A stretch of 8,248 nucleotides of DNA from Caldilineales bacterium. Its GTDB lineage: Bacteria > Chloroflexota > Anaerolineae > JAAEKA01. Below the pieces are notes generated by a model that was not told the DNA's origin, searched no databases, and was given only the letters and a program-made list of their open reading frames with translations. The translations under genes and the position numbers were made by a program. The stretch is taken from the NCBI GenBank assembly GCA_021463315.1, contig JAJTXO010000141.1:1-8248 (forward strand), written 5' to 3'. How positions within the stretch are numbered: position 1 is the stretch's first letter; every line of letters begins with the position of its first letter. This document shows positions 1 to 5,944 of this stretch, one piece after another.

Positions 1-74
1 AGGGCCACCGACTGGCCCTCCAGGGTAGTCAACGTGAGGTCAGGGGCGAGATCGCCCGGCTTGATTTTGGGCAT
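1..74 (-). CDS. Redoxin / AhpC-TSA-like protein, N-terminal fragment (runs off the window)
   Basis: Only the first 24 codons are visible, cut by the left edge. The translation begins MPKIKPGDLAPDLTLTTLEG and continues QSVAL. The pattern G-D-x-A-P-D-x-x-L-x-x-x-x-G-x-x-V-x-L is the usual opening of the thioredoxin-fold redoxin/peroxiredoxin (AhpC-TSA) family, which reduces peroxides or acts as a thiol-disulfide reductase. The catalytic cysteine would lie further on and is not visible, so peroxiredoxin and TlpA/ResA-like reductase cannot be told apart. No signal peptide is seen at this start, which favours a cytoplasmic protein. The start lies 23 bp after the zwf stop, with a weak GGACAGAGA upstream, so it is probably co-transcribed with zwf. 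A link between NADPH production and peroxide defence is inference. Confidence 0.7.
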   Translation of the reverse strand, partial: MPKIKPGDLAPDLTLTTLEGQSVA

Positions 75-97
75 GGGTTCTCTGTCCAGGCAACTTG

Positions 98-1561
98 CTA
101 ATGCGCGCAGCCGTGCAGCCAGGCCCGGCCATCGCGTGCCAGCAGCTCGTCGGCCTCGGCCGGGCCCCAACTGCCGGGCTCATAGCTGGCCAGAGGCGCT
201 TTGCCGGCTCGCCAGGCATTCAGGATCGGGTCCAGCAGCCGCCAGGCCAGCTCGGCCCGGTCGCCGCGCGTGAAGAGCGATGCGTCGCCTTGCAGCGCAT
301 CCAGCAGCAAGCGCTCGTAGGCTTCGGGAATCGAATTGGCCTGGAAGGAATCCCGATAGTGGAAGGCCAGGTTGACGGTGTGCAGATCGGCCACGGTGTC
401 GGGCACCTTGGCCTGCGTACGCAGGTGAATGCCCTCGTCCGGCTGCAGGCACAGCGTCAGCACGTTCGGCGCGATCTCGGCGCCGGCCGGCAGGGGGAAC
501 ATCAGGTGGGGCGGCTGCTTGAACTGGATGGTGATCTCGCTGGCCTTGGCCGCCAGCTGTTTGCCGGAGCGCAGGTAGAAGGGCACGCCCTGCCAGCGCC
601 AGTTGTCGATGTAGAAGCGGATGGCGGCGTAGGTCTCTGTCTGCGAGGCCGGATCAATGCCCGGCTCGTCCAGGTAGCCGCGGTACTGGGCTCGCACCGT
701 GTGCGGCGCAACATCATCCTGGTGGATGGGGCGGATGGCCCGCAGCAGCTTGACCTTCTCCTCGCGCTGCGCCTCGGCGTCGAACGAGGCCGGCGGCTCC
801 ATTGCCACCAACGACAACAGTTGCAGGATGTGGTTCTGGAACATGTCGCGCAGTGCGCCGACGCCGTCGTAGTATTTGGCGCGGCTGCCCACGCCCACAC
901 TCTCGGCCACGGTGATCTGTACGTGATCGACGATGTTGCGGTTCCACAGCGGCTCGTAGATGGCGTTGGCGAAGCGGGTGACCAGGATGTTCTGCACCGT
1001 TTCCTTGCCCAGGTAGTGGTCGATGCGGTAGATCTGGCTTTCGTCCAGCACCTGGTGGATGGACTGGTTGAGCGCCCGCGCTGAGGCTTCGTCGTCGCCG
1101 AAGGGCTTCTCGATGATCACGCGCCGCCAGGGGCGGGATGACCCGGCCCCACCATCCTCGGCCACCAGGCCGGCCGCGCCCAGGTTGGTGACGATGTCGG
1201 CGTAGAAGCGAGGTGGCGTCGCCAGGTAGAAGAGGCGATCGGCCGGACCAGCCTCCAGCGCAGTCAGCGCTTCACCCAGCGCCGCGAACGCGGCCGGGTC
1301 GGTGAAGTCACCGGACAGGTAGCTAAGGCGAGCGGCAAAGGCGTCCCACTCGGCGTCGTTGAAGGAGAAATCGGCGAACTGCTCGACGCCTGCGCGGCCG
1401 GCTCGGCGCAGGTCTTCGTCGCTCCATGACCGCGTGGCAAAGCCGATGATATGAAAGTCGTCGGGCAAACGGCCCTTGCGATACAAACTGAACAGTCCCG
1501 GGAGCAGCTTGCGCTGCGACAGATCGCCCGAGGCGCCAAAGATGATGACAGATGTTGACAT
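98..1561 (-). CDS. zwf: Glucose-6-phosphate 1-dehydrogenase
   Basis: This 487-residue cytoplasmic enzyme oxidises glucose 6-phosphate to 6-phosphogluconolactone with NADP+ (or NAD+), the entry step of the oxidative pentose phosphate pathway. The N-terminal Rossmann motif is GASGDLSQRKL (residues 9-19). EKPFG (151-155) is the conserved coenzyme-domain segment. RIDHYLGKE (179-187) is the family active-site signature, with D181 and H182. H244 in FQNHILQLL matches the catalytic base histidine of the Leuconostoc enzyme. The length is full for the family and the ending is intact. The start has only a weak AAGAGA as ribosome site, but MSTSVIIFGASGD is exactly the expected N-terminus. It follows gnd after a 94-bp gap filled by a hairpin and precedes a redoxin gene by 23 bp. 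No 6-phosphogluconolactonase gene is in the window. Confidence 0.97.
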   Translation of the reverse strand: MSTSVIIFGASGDLSQRKLLPGLFSLYRKGRLPDDFHIIGFATRSWSDEDLRRAGRAGVEQFADFSFNDAEWDAFAARLSYLSGDFTDPAAFAALGEALTALEAGPADRLFYLATPPRFYADIVTNLGAAGLVAEDGGAGSSRPWRRVIIEKPFGDDEASARALNQSIHQVLDESQIYRIDHYLGKETVQNILVTRFANAIYEPLWNRNIVDHVQITVAESVGVGSRAKYYDGVGALRDMFQNHILQLLSLVAMEPPASFDAEAQREEKVKLLRAIRPIHQDDVAPHTVRAQYRGYLDEPGIDPASQTETYAAIRFYIDNWRWQGVPFYLRSGKQLAAKASEITIQFKQPPHLMFPLPAGAEIAPNVLTLCLQPDEGIHLRTQAKVPDTVADLHTVNLAFHYRDSFQANSIPEAYERLLLDALQGDASLFTRGDRAELAWRLLDPILNAWRAGKAPLASYEPGSWGPAEADELLARDGRAWLHGCAH

Positions 1562-1592
1562 GGTTGTCTCTTGTTAGGGGTGATGCGTGAAT

Positions 1593-1648
1593 GGTGATCG
1601 GTAGACGGTGATCGGTGACTGTTCACTGATCACCGTCTACCGATTACC
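1593..1648. repeat. Long hairpin between gnd and zwf with internal 10-bp direct repeats
   Basis: The arms at 1593-1618 and 1623-1648 pair over 26 positions around the 4-base loop CTGT. There are 24 Watson-Crick pairs; the other two (1596/1645 and 1614/1627) are G-T on the plus strand, hence A-C mismatches in the minus-strand transcript. The left arm carries GGTGATCGGT twice (1593-1602 and 1608-1617), 15 bp apart. The hairpin begins 8 bp beyond the gnd stop, and no T-run follows it in the minus direction, so a classical intrinsic terminator is unlikely. It may be an intercistronic RNA element (processing, stability, attenuation) or a dispersed REP/MITE-like repeat. Confidence 0.85.
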
Positions 1649-1655
1649 GGTTGCT

Positions 1656-2564
1656 TCATGCCGCTTTCTTGACGGCGTGTCCGCCGAACTGGTTGCGCAG
1701 TGCGGCCAGCAGCTTGTCAGAGAAGGGGGCTTCGTCCCGGGAGCGCAGGCGCCGCTGCAAAGCCATGGTGATTACCGGCGCGGCTACGTCCAGATCCACC
1801 GCCTCGAAGACGGTCCAACGCCCCTCGCCCGAATCGGGCACCCAGGCCTTGATATCGGTCAAGTCTTCGTCCTCGGCCAACGCGTTGGCCGTCAGATCCA
1901 GCAGCCAGGAGCGCACCACGCTGCCGGTGCGCCAGATCTCGGCGATCTGGTGCAGGCTGAGATCGAACTCCTTCTTGGCCTTCATGATCTCGAAACCCTC
2001 AGCGTAGGCCTGCATCAAGCCATACTCGATGCCGTTGTGGATCATCTTGACAAAGTGACCGGAGCCGGCCGGTCCGACGCGACCCCAGCCCTGGTCGGCT
2101 GCAGGCGCCAATGTCTCGAGAATGGGCCACAGACGCTCGACAACCTGCTCGTTGCCACCCACCATCATACTATAGCCCTCGGTCAGGCCCCAGACGCCGC
2201 CGCTGGTGCCCACGTCCACAAAGTGCAGCCCGCGGTCTTCCAGGCCAGCCGCGCGGCGCATGGAGTCCTTGTAGTTGCTGTTGCCGCCGTCGATGATGGT
2301 GTCGCCGGGCGCGAAGCGGTCGGCCAGGGCGTTGACCGTCGCCTCGGTGGGGTTGCCGGAGGGTACCATCACCCAGGCGACGCGCGGGGCGGGCAGCCTG
2401 GCCGCTACCTCGTCCAGGGTACGGGCGCCCACAGCGCCGATGGCTTCTGCGGCCTGGATGGCCGTCTCGTTGAGATCATAGGCGACCACTTCGTGGCCGC
2501 CGCGCAGCAAACGGGTCGCCATGTTGGCGCCCATCTTGCCTAAACCGATCATTGCAATTCTCAT
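1656..2564 (-). CDS. gnd: 6-phosphogluconate dehydrogenase, decarboxylating (short form)
   Basis: This 302-residue cytoplasmic enzyme oxidatively decarboxylates 6-phosphogluconate to ribulose 5-phosphate and reduces NAD(P)+. The N-terminal Rossmann fold shows GLGKMG (residues 7-12). The substrate signature DVGTSGGVWGL runs over 117-127. The catalytic and substrate segment KMIHNGIE (173-180) holds the expected Lys173, Asn177 and Glu180. About 300 residues fits the short GndA/YqeC-type class rather than the 470-residue enterobacterial form; that class is often NAD-preferring, so the cofactor is not settled here. An open frame continues upstream to 2660. MRIAMIGLGKMG is chosen because the fold begins here, the longer start would overlap the CBM48 gene by 92 bp, and an AAGGA lies upstream. 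It starts 4 bp after the CBM48 gene, suggesting translational coupling. Confidence 0.95.
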   Translation of the reverse strand: MRIAMIGLGKMGANMATRLLRGGHEVVAYDLNETAIQAAEAIGAVGARTLDEVAARLPAPRVAWVMVPSGNPTEATVNALADRFAPGDTIIDGGNSNYKDSMRRAAGLEDRGLHFVDVGTSGGVWGLTEGYSMMVGGNEQVVERLWPILETLAPAADQGWGRVGPAGSGHFVKMIHNGIEYGLMQAYAEGFEIMKAKKEFDLSLHQIAEIWRTGSVVRSWLLDLTANALAEDEDLTDIKAWVPDSGEGRWTVFEAVDLDVAAPVITMALQRRLRSRDEAPFSDKLLAALRNQFGGHAVKKAA

Positions 2565-2568
2565 CTGT

Positions 2569-2910
2569 CTATGAAATCCTTTCGTCTTTGTAACGTCTGT
2601 AGTCTGGGTCGGTGACAACGACCGAGTTGTCGCTGCCGTAGGTATTGTGTACATGTGCATCGGCTTCCCGATCGTTCATCCACTCCTTGCCATCGGCCAG
2701 GTAGCGAAACTGGTACGTGCGGCGCGGCTCCAGATCGATCGTGATGCGCCAGATGCCCGATCCGTTGCGCCCAAAGGGATGCGACTGAATGTTCCACTGG
2801 TTGAAGTCGCCCACCAAAGTGATGTGGTCGGCCCAGATCGCGTCGGGCAGCGAGAAGGTGATCCGGGCCACCGATTGCCCGTCGACCTCCAGGAATGTCT
2901 TCTGGATCAT
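2569..2910 (-). CDS. Stand-alone CBM48 / glycogen-binding (isoamylase N-terminal type) domain protein
   Basis: The 113-residue protein consists almost entirely of one early-set beta-sandwich domain of the CBM48 type, which in AMP-kinase beta subunits and glycogen branching or debranching enzymes binds alpha-glucans. Visible marks are VGDFNQWN (residues 33-40), GIWRITIDL (52-60), the YQFRYLADGKEWMND strand-loop (66-80), and an N-rich end near HNTYGSDNSVV (88-98). W39 and W77 are candidate sugar-stacking residues by analogy. No catalytic domain, signal peptide or membrane segment is present. It overlaps the HAD gene by 4 bp (ATGA) and is followed 4 bp later by gnd, so the three are probably one translationally coupled unit. 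Its role is unknown: it may bring a partner enzyme to glycogen or act as a small regulatory subunit (inference). Confidence 0.88.
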   Translation of the reverse strand: MIQKTFLEVDGQSVARITFSLPDAIWADHITLVGDFNQWNIQSHPFGRNGSGIWRITIDLEPRRTYQFRYLADGKEWMNDREADAHVHNTYGSDNSVVVTDPDYRRYKDERIS

Positions 2911-3662
2911 CCCTGATCCTCCTGTATATGCGCCGCCGCCATCAGGGTCTGCGCCAGGGCGGGCAGCGTGGCCGGGTCATCCACGATCCAGCGCTCGTCC
3001 AGCAGTCCGCCGGCGTGCAGCGCCTCGCGGGTGAAGGGCGTGCTGACTGCGATCACGTGCATGCCGGCAGCCAGGGCCGCTTTGACACCGCTGGGCGAGT
3101 CCTCGATCACCAGGCATTCGTCCGGCAGCACGTCCAGCTCCCGTGCGACCAACAAGTAGATCTGCGGATCTGGCTTGCCATGATCCACGTCATCACGACT
3201 GGCCACGAAGTCGAACTCTCGCTGCAGATCCAGAACGGTCAGCACGTGCTGCACCTGCTGGCAGTAGGACATGGTAGCCAGACCTACTTTGCAGCCAGCC
3301 TGTCGCGCCGCGTGCAGCAGGGCAACGGTGTGCGGCCACTGGTTGCGTCGCAGCATAGCGGGGTCAGCCAACAAAGCATCGTAGTGACGTAGGCGAAGCT
3401 GGATGTAAGCCTGCCAGGGGGTGCTGACCCCGAACTCGGCCATGCGGGCTTCAGCCGCGCCGGCCAGCCTGAAGCGCTCAACCAGGGCTGTGGCCACCTC
3501 GTTGCGGGAGAGGCCGACCACATCCTTGAAAGCGGCAATGACCGCATCCTCAGTCACGGCGTCGGGCCGTAGTTCCCGCGCGGCCTGGGCGTAAGAGATG
3601 GCTTTCAGGCGTTCGGTCTGCACCAGGGTGCCGTCCAGGTCGAAAATCATGGCTCTAATCAT
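2907..3662 (-). CDS. HAD-superfamily hydrolase, beta-phosphoglucomutase-like
   Basis: This 251-residue cytoplasmic protein belongs to HAD subfamily I with an alpha-helical cap, which includes beta-phosphoglucomutases and sugar-phosphate phosphatases. Motif I is DLDGT with nucleophile D8 and acid/base D10. Motif II is around T130 in GLATMS. Motif III is K163 in HGKPDPQIY. Motif IV is E187-D188 in VIEDSPSGVKAALAAGM. The cap lies about 15-100. All catalytic residues are present, so it should act on a small phosphorylated substrate; mutase versus phosphatase cannot be decided from sequence. The start MIRAMIFDLDGT has no clear ribosome site, and the Met at residue 5 (3650) is an alternative. It heads the group HAD, CBM48, gnd, zwf, which suggests a glucose-phosphate substrate (inference). 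Confidence 0.9.
   Translation of the reverse strand: MIRAMIFDLDGTLVQTERLKAISYAQAARELRPDAVTEDAVIAAFKDVVGLSRNEVATALVERFRLAGAAEARMAEFGVSTPWQAYIQLRLRHYDALLADPAMLRRNQWPHTVALLHAARQAGCKVGLATMSYCQQVQHVLTVLDLQREFDFVASRDDVDHGKPDPQIYLLVARELDVLPDECLVIEDSPSGVKAALAAGMHVIAVSTPFTREALHAGGLLDERWIVDDPATLPALAQTLMAAAHIQEDQG
2918..2923 (-). promoter_or_regulatory. Strong ribosome binding site for the CBM48 gene
   Basis: A full AGGAGG on the minus strand lies 7 bases before the ATG at 2910, inside the last codons of the HAD gene. It fixes the CBM48 start and shows the small gene is truly translated. It is the best Shine-Dalgarno sequence in the left operon, so CBM48 may be made in excess over HAD. Confidence 0.8.
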
Positions 3663-3709
3663 GGCTGTGCGTTGGTGTTTCTACTGGGCTTCTGGGGCAC
3701 GCATGGTCT

Positions 3710-3764
3710 GTTGGCTGCCCGGACTTTCGTTGCCAAGTGCGCATCAGAAGTTCGGGCAGCCAGC
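3710..3764. repeat. 55-bp inverted repeat between the secreted-protein gene and the HAD gene
   Basis: The arms 3710-3726 and 3748-3764 are complementary over 17 positions with one mismatch-type pair (3721/3753 region) and one G-T near the outer end; the core is GGCTGCCCGGACTT against AAGTTCGGGCAGCC. A 21-base loop separates them. It lies 13 bp beyond the stop of the secreted-protein gene and about 48 bp ahead of the HAD start. In the minus direction no T-run follows, so it is either a weak or factor-assisted terminator, or a dispersed intergenic repeat. The remaining part of the 114-bp gap (3663-3776) shows no clear promoter. Confidence 0.75.
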
Positions 3765-3776
3765 GGGTGTGCGGCT

Positions 3777-5300
3777 TTAGGGCACGATGGGGAAGCCATC
3801 GACCTCGTCGTTGTGGAACCAGATGAACTCATTGGAAGCATGCATGGCGCCGGCCGAGTCGAAGCGGTTGTTGGTGACGCTCCACTGGCTGCCGTCCCAT
3901 GTCACCTCGGTGGCAAAGACCGGGGCGACGCCATAGGCTCCACCGGCCATGGGCGGCATCGGCATGCCGGGATAGGCGTAGTAGATCGGCGGATCTTCCT
4001 GCTCGAAGGGATCCTTGAGCGCATCGATGGGCGGCGCGGACTGCTGCAGGCCGCTCATGTTCACGGCGCTCTCGAAGAAGTCGGTGAAGATCGTCTCCAC
4101 CTGGTTTTGATCGACGGCATCGCCAGCGAAGAGTTTGAGACTGTTGAGAGCGCCCATGATGATCGCCACGTCGTCGATGGTGTAGCTGTCCTGTCTGGTG
4201 AAGACGCCGTGCGACGGGTCATAGGCCGATTGCAGCCGATCGAAGGCCAGGCCGGCGATCGACAGATAACGCTGCTGTCCGGTGATGCGGTGAACTTCCA
4301 ACAGGCCGCGGATGGCGTAGGCCCAATCCGAGGCGCTGAACTCGACCGCGGGCGTCGCGCCGGTCAGGGCAGTCTTGCTCACGATGGCCAGAGCGTTGCC
4401 GTGCCGGTGCAACTGCGCAACGGCCTGGGCTTGCCGACCGGCGTCATGTTGGGCGGCTGCGTACCAGGGCAACGCCTGCAAGGCCAGCGACAGTTCCTCG
4501 ACGCCAGCCGGGCGGTGGGTGCGCAAGGCGCCGAACAGCATGTCCGACGCCGAGCGGAACATGGCAGCCGCGGCCGGATCAGCGTAGCGATTGGTCGTGC
4601 TGTGCAGCATCGTCGGAGCATCCAGGGCGCTGGCCAGGTCGCTGAGCGCCTCCAGCATAATCCACTGGCCGGCCCAATCCACCGCGCCATTGCTGTTGTG
4701 GATCAGCCCCTGACCGTCAGTCAGCATCTGCAGGGCGTACTGGGCCTGCATCTTGGCCTCGGCCATGATCACCATGCCGACGAAGCGCCACTGGGCACCG
4801 AAATCGTCGGTCGGCGTGCCGAAGTGGTCGTCCACGTGGAACTGCTTGGCCCACTCGATCTCCTTGATGATCGTCCAGCCCATGGCTGGGGTGGTGATAG
4901 TCGTGTCGAAGGTGGACGGATCCCAGCGCATGGTGCCGAAATCCCTCATAGTCATGTCGATTGGCTGGATGAAGTGTGGGTCGGCGCTGGCGAAGATGGT
5001 CTTGAGCAGGGCCGCGTTCATCGGCGGCATAGCCGTGTCGCCGTCGTTGGGATCGGCGTCCGCCATCTGGATCATCTGTTGGATCATGGCCATGTCGGGC
5101 ATGAAGGTGTCGCCCAAGCCGGCCATCATGGTCAGGCTGCCCATGTTGTAGCGCGAATACCAGTAGCCCTTTTCCTCAGCCGCAGTGGCATCGAAGTCAG
5201 GATAGCCGCCGATCAGGACCGGGCCCTGAGCGAAAGCCGCCGACGGAATGAGCAGGCTCATGACGATGAGCAGGCTCCAGAAAACAGTGAGTTTACGCAT
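3777..5300 (-). CDS. Secreted protein of unknown function, Met-rich N-terminal part, alpha-helical repeat-like core
   Basis: I do not recognise this family. The 507-residue product begins MRKLTVFWSLLIVMSLLIP and has a clear Sec signal peptide with a likely cut after A24 (SAAFA|Q), so it should leave the cytoplasm. Residues 53-124 hold 13 methionines, and YPGMPMPPM recurs near 443-451. The middle (about 140-400) contains spaced Trp-containing helices such as MGWTIIKEIEWAKQF, WAGQWIMLEAL and WAYAIRGLLEVHRITG. This pattern resembles alpha/alpha-toroid folds of glycosidase or epimerase-type proteins (inference). The C-terminus looks beta-rich with VTWDGSQWSV. The open frame extends to 5375, but this start is preferred because of the signal peptide and a GGAG 9 bases upstream. 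Neighbours are an orphan antitoxin and, downstream, the HAD operon, and give no firm functional clue. Confidence 0.8.
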   Translation of the reverse strand: MRKLTVFWSLLIVMSLLIPSAAFAQGPVLIGGYPDFDATAAEEKGYWYSRYNMGSLTMMAGLGDTFMPDMAMIQQMIQMADADPNDGDTAMPPMNAALLKTIFASADPHFIQPIDMTMRDFGTMRWDPSTFDTTITTPAMGWTIIKEIEWAKQFHVDDHFGTPTDDFGAQWRFVGMVIMAEAKMQAQYALQMLTDGQGLIHNSNGAVDWAGQWIMLEALSDLASALDAPTMLHSTTNRYADPAAAAMFRSASDMLFGALRTHRPAGVEELSLALQALPWYAAAQHDAGRQAQAVAQLHRHGNALAIVSKTALTGATPAVEFSASDWAYAIRGLLEVHRITGQQRYLSIAGLAFDRLQSAYDPSHGVFTRQDSYTIDDVAIIMGALNSLKLFAGDAVDQNQVETIFTDFFESAVNMSGLQQSAPPIDALKDPFEQEDPPIYYAYPGMPMPPMAGGAYGVAPVFATEVTWDGSQWSVTNNRFDSAGAMHASNEFIWFHNDEVDGFPIVP

Positions 5301-5466
5301 AACGAAGGTCTCCATTCCATACAGTGGTTGCGAAGTGTCAGTAGGGCCGCCGTGGCGGGTCTCCAGCCTTGCCACTATCGGTCAGTTTCATGAACCAGCG
5401 CTGAATATTCTGTGACCGGTCTGTTGCTCCAGACGTGGCGAGGAAAGTAGCTCTTACCTGCAAAAG
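5301..5466. other. Leader region upstream of the secreted-protein gene
   Basis: This non-coding stretch must hold the promoter of the secreted-protein gene if the hairpin at 5467-5499 terminates transcription from higA. I see no convincing -35/-10 pair. Small palindromes such as GACCGGTC (5413-5420) and CCGCC-GT-GGCGG near 5348-5359 are present but too short to interpret. The GGAG ribosome site is at 5310-5313. Confidence 0.4.
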
Positions 5467-5499
5467 AAGTTGCCAACTCTTCGGAAGAGTTGGCAACTT
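5467..5499 (-). terminator. Strong hairpin, probable intrinsic terminator of higA
   Basis: AAGTTGCCAACTCTT pairs perfectly with AAGAGTTGGCAACTT around a three-base centre: a 15-bp stem with no mismatch. In the minus direction the stem is followed by CTTTTG, a short T-rich tract, and it lies 32 bp beyond the higA stop. On the plus strand it is followed by only TTTC. The structure separates higA from the secreted-protein gene. Confidence 0.75.
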
Positions 5500-5531
5500 T
5501 CTGCGGGCTGCACGGTGCTGAAAGGGGAGCT

Positions 5532-5834
5532 TTACGTCGCTACAGCAACCAGTCGAAGCGGTTCGATGCTGCTGTAGGCCGCTTCGTCCAACCGGCTGAG
5601 CTCCCAGTCTTCTTGCAGATTGAGCCAGAACAAGGGGCTTTGTCCGAATAATCTACCCAGCCGCATGGCCATGTCAGGCGTCACGCCTCGCTTGCCGCGA
5701 CAGATTTCGCTGATCTTGGATTGCGCCATGTTCAGTCGCTGGGCAACCAGGGATTGGGTGATTGCGTTCTGATCGAGGATTTCCTGCAGGATTTCCCCGG
5801 GATGGACTGCAATGGCTCGTCGTGGTTGATACAT
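5532..5834 (-). CDS. higA: HigA-family antitoxin (XRE-type helix-turn-helix), no toxin partner seen
   Basis: The 100-residue protein has the HigA hallmark VHPGEILQEIL (residues 10-20), a Cro/C1-type helix-turn-helix at about 26-52 (TQSLVAQRLNMAQSKISEI), the GKRGVTPDMAMRLGRLFG stretch (47-64), and FWLNLQ (69-74). Proteins of this family bind DNA as dimers, repress their own operon and neutralise a HigB mRNA-cleaving toxin. Full length for the family. A HigB gene normally lies directly upstream; here the upstream 110 bp leads straight to merA, and downstream is a terminator, so no toxin is encoded nearby. It may be an orphan antitoxin, a remnant of a toxin-antitoxin pair, or a repressor recruited to another job. 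A GGAGG 8 bases before the ATG (5843-5847) supports the start. Confidence 0.9.
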   Translation of the reverse strand: MYQPRRAIAVHPGEILQEILDQNAITQSLVAQRLNMAQSKISEICRGKRGVTPDMAMRLGRLFGQSPLFWLNLQEDWELSRLDEAAYSSIEPLRLVAVAT

Positions 5835-5887
5835 GGTGGTAGCCTCCGTTACCTTTGTCCCGGTAGGTATTGCATTGCCATGATCGC

Positions 5888-5917
5888 ATCATACCGCTAT
5901 ACGGTACAATCTGAAAA
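5888..5917 (-). promoter_or_regulatory. Probable higA promoter with operator dyad
   Basis: On the minus strand TTTTCA (5912-5917) and TATGAT (5888-5893) are spaced by 18 bp, a plausible though weak -35 and good -10. The dyad TACCG-CTATA-CGGTA (5892-5906) overlaps the -10 and spacer, where HigA-type autorepressors usually bind. Transcription would begin about 45 bp ahead of the higA start. This suggests higA can be transcribed independently of merA. Confidence 0.5.
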
Positions 5918-5944
5918 TCGATCAGGTGTTTGGCGCTGGAACCA

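Noticed and set aside
1..19. Perfect small palindrome AGGGCCA-N5-TGGCCCT
   Set aside because: It falls inside the redoxin coding sequence and is explained by codon choice in GC-rich DNA.
95..1084. 329-codon open frame on the plus strand opposite zwf
   Set aside because: Antisense to an unmistakable zwf; no family motif and shadow-like composition.
1608..2543. 311-codon open frame on the plus strand opposite gnd
   Set aside because: Antisense to gnd; no recognisable motif, and its start lies inside the hairpin.
2565..2660. N-terminal 32-residue extension of gnd
   Set aside because: It would overlap the CBM48 gene by about 92 bp and precedes the Rossmann fold, which starts at MRIAMIGLG.
5301..5375. 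25-residue extension of the secreted protein
   Set aside because: It would bury the signal peptide; the GGAG site fits the start at 5300.
3672..5393. 573-codon open frame on the plus strand
   Set aside because: It lies opposite the secreted-protein gene, which has a signal peptide, ribosome site and non-random composition. The plus-strand product is rich in G, H, R, V and shows no domain, as expected of an antisense shadow in GC-rich DNA.
5674..5892. 72-codon minus-strand frame overlapping higA, considered as a HigB remnant
   Set aside because: The translation shows no HigB motifs and most of it is higA in another frame.
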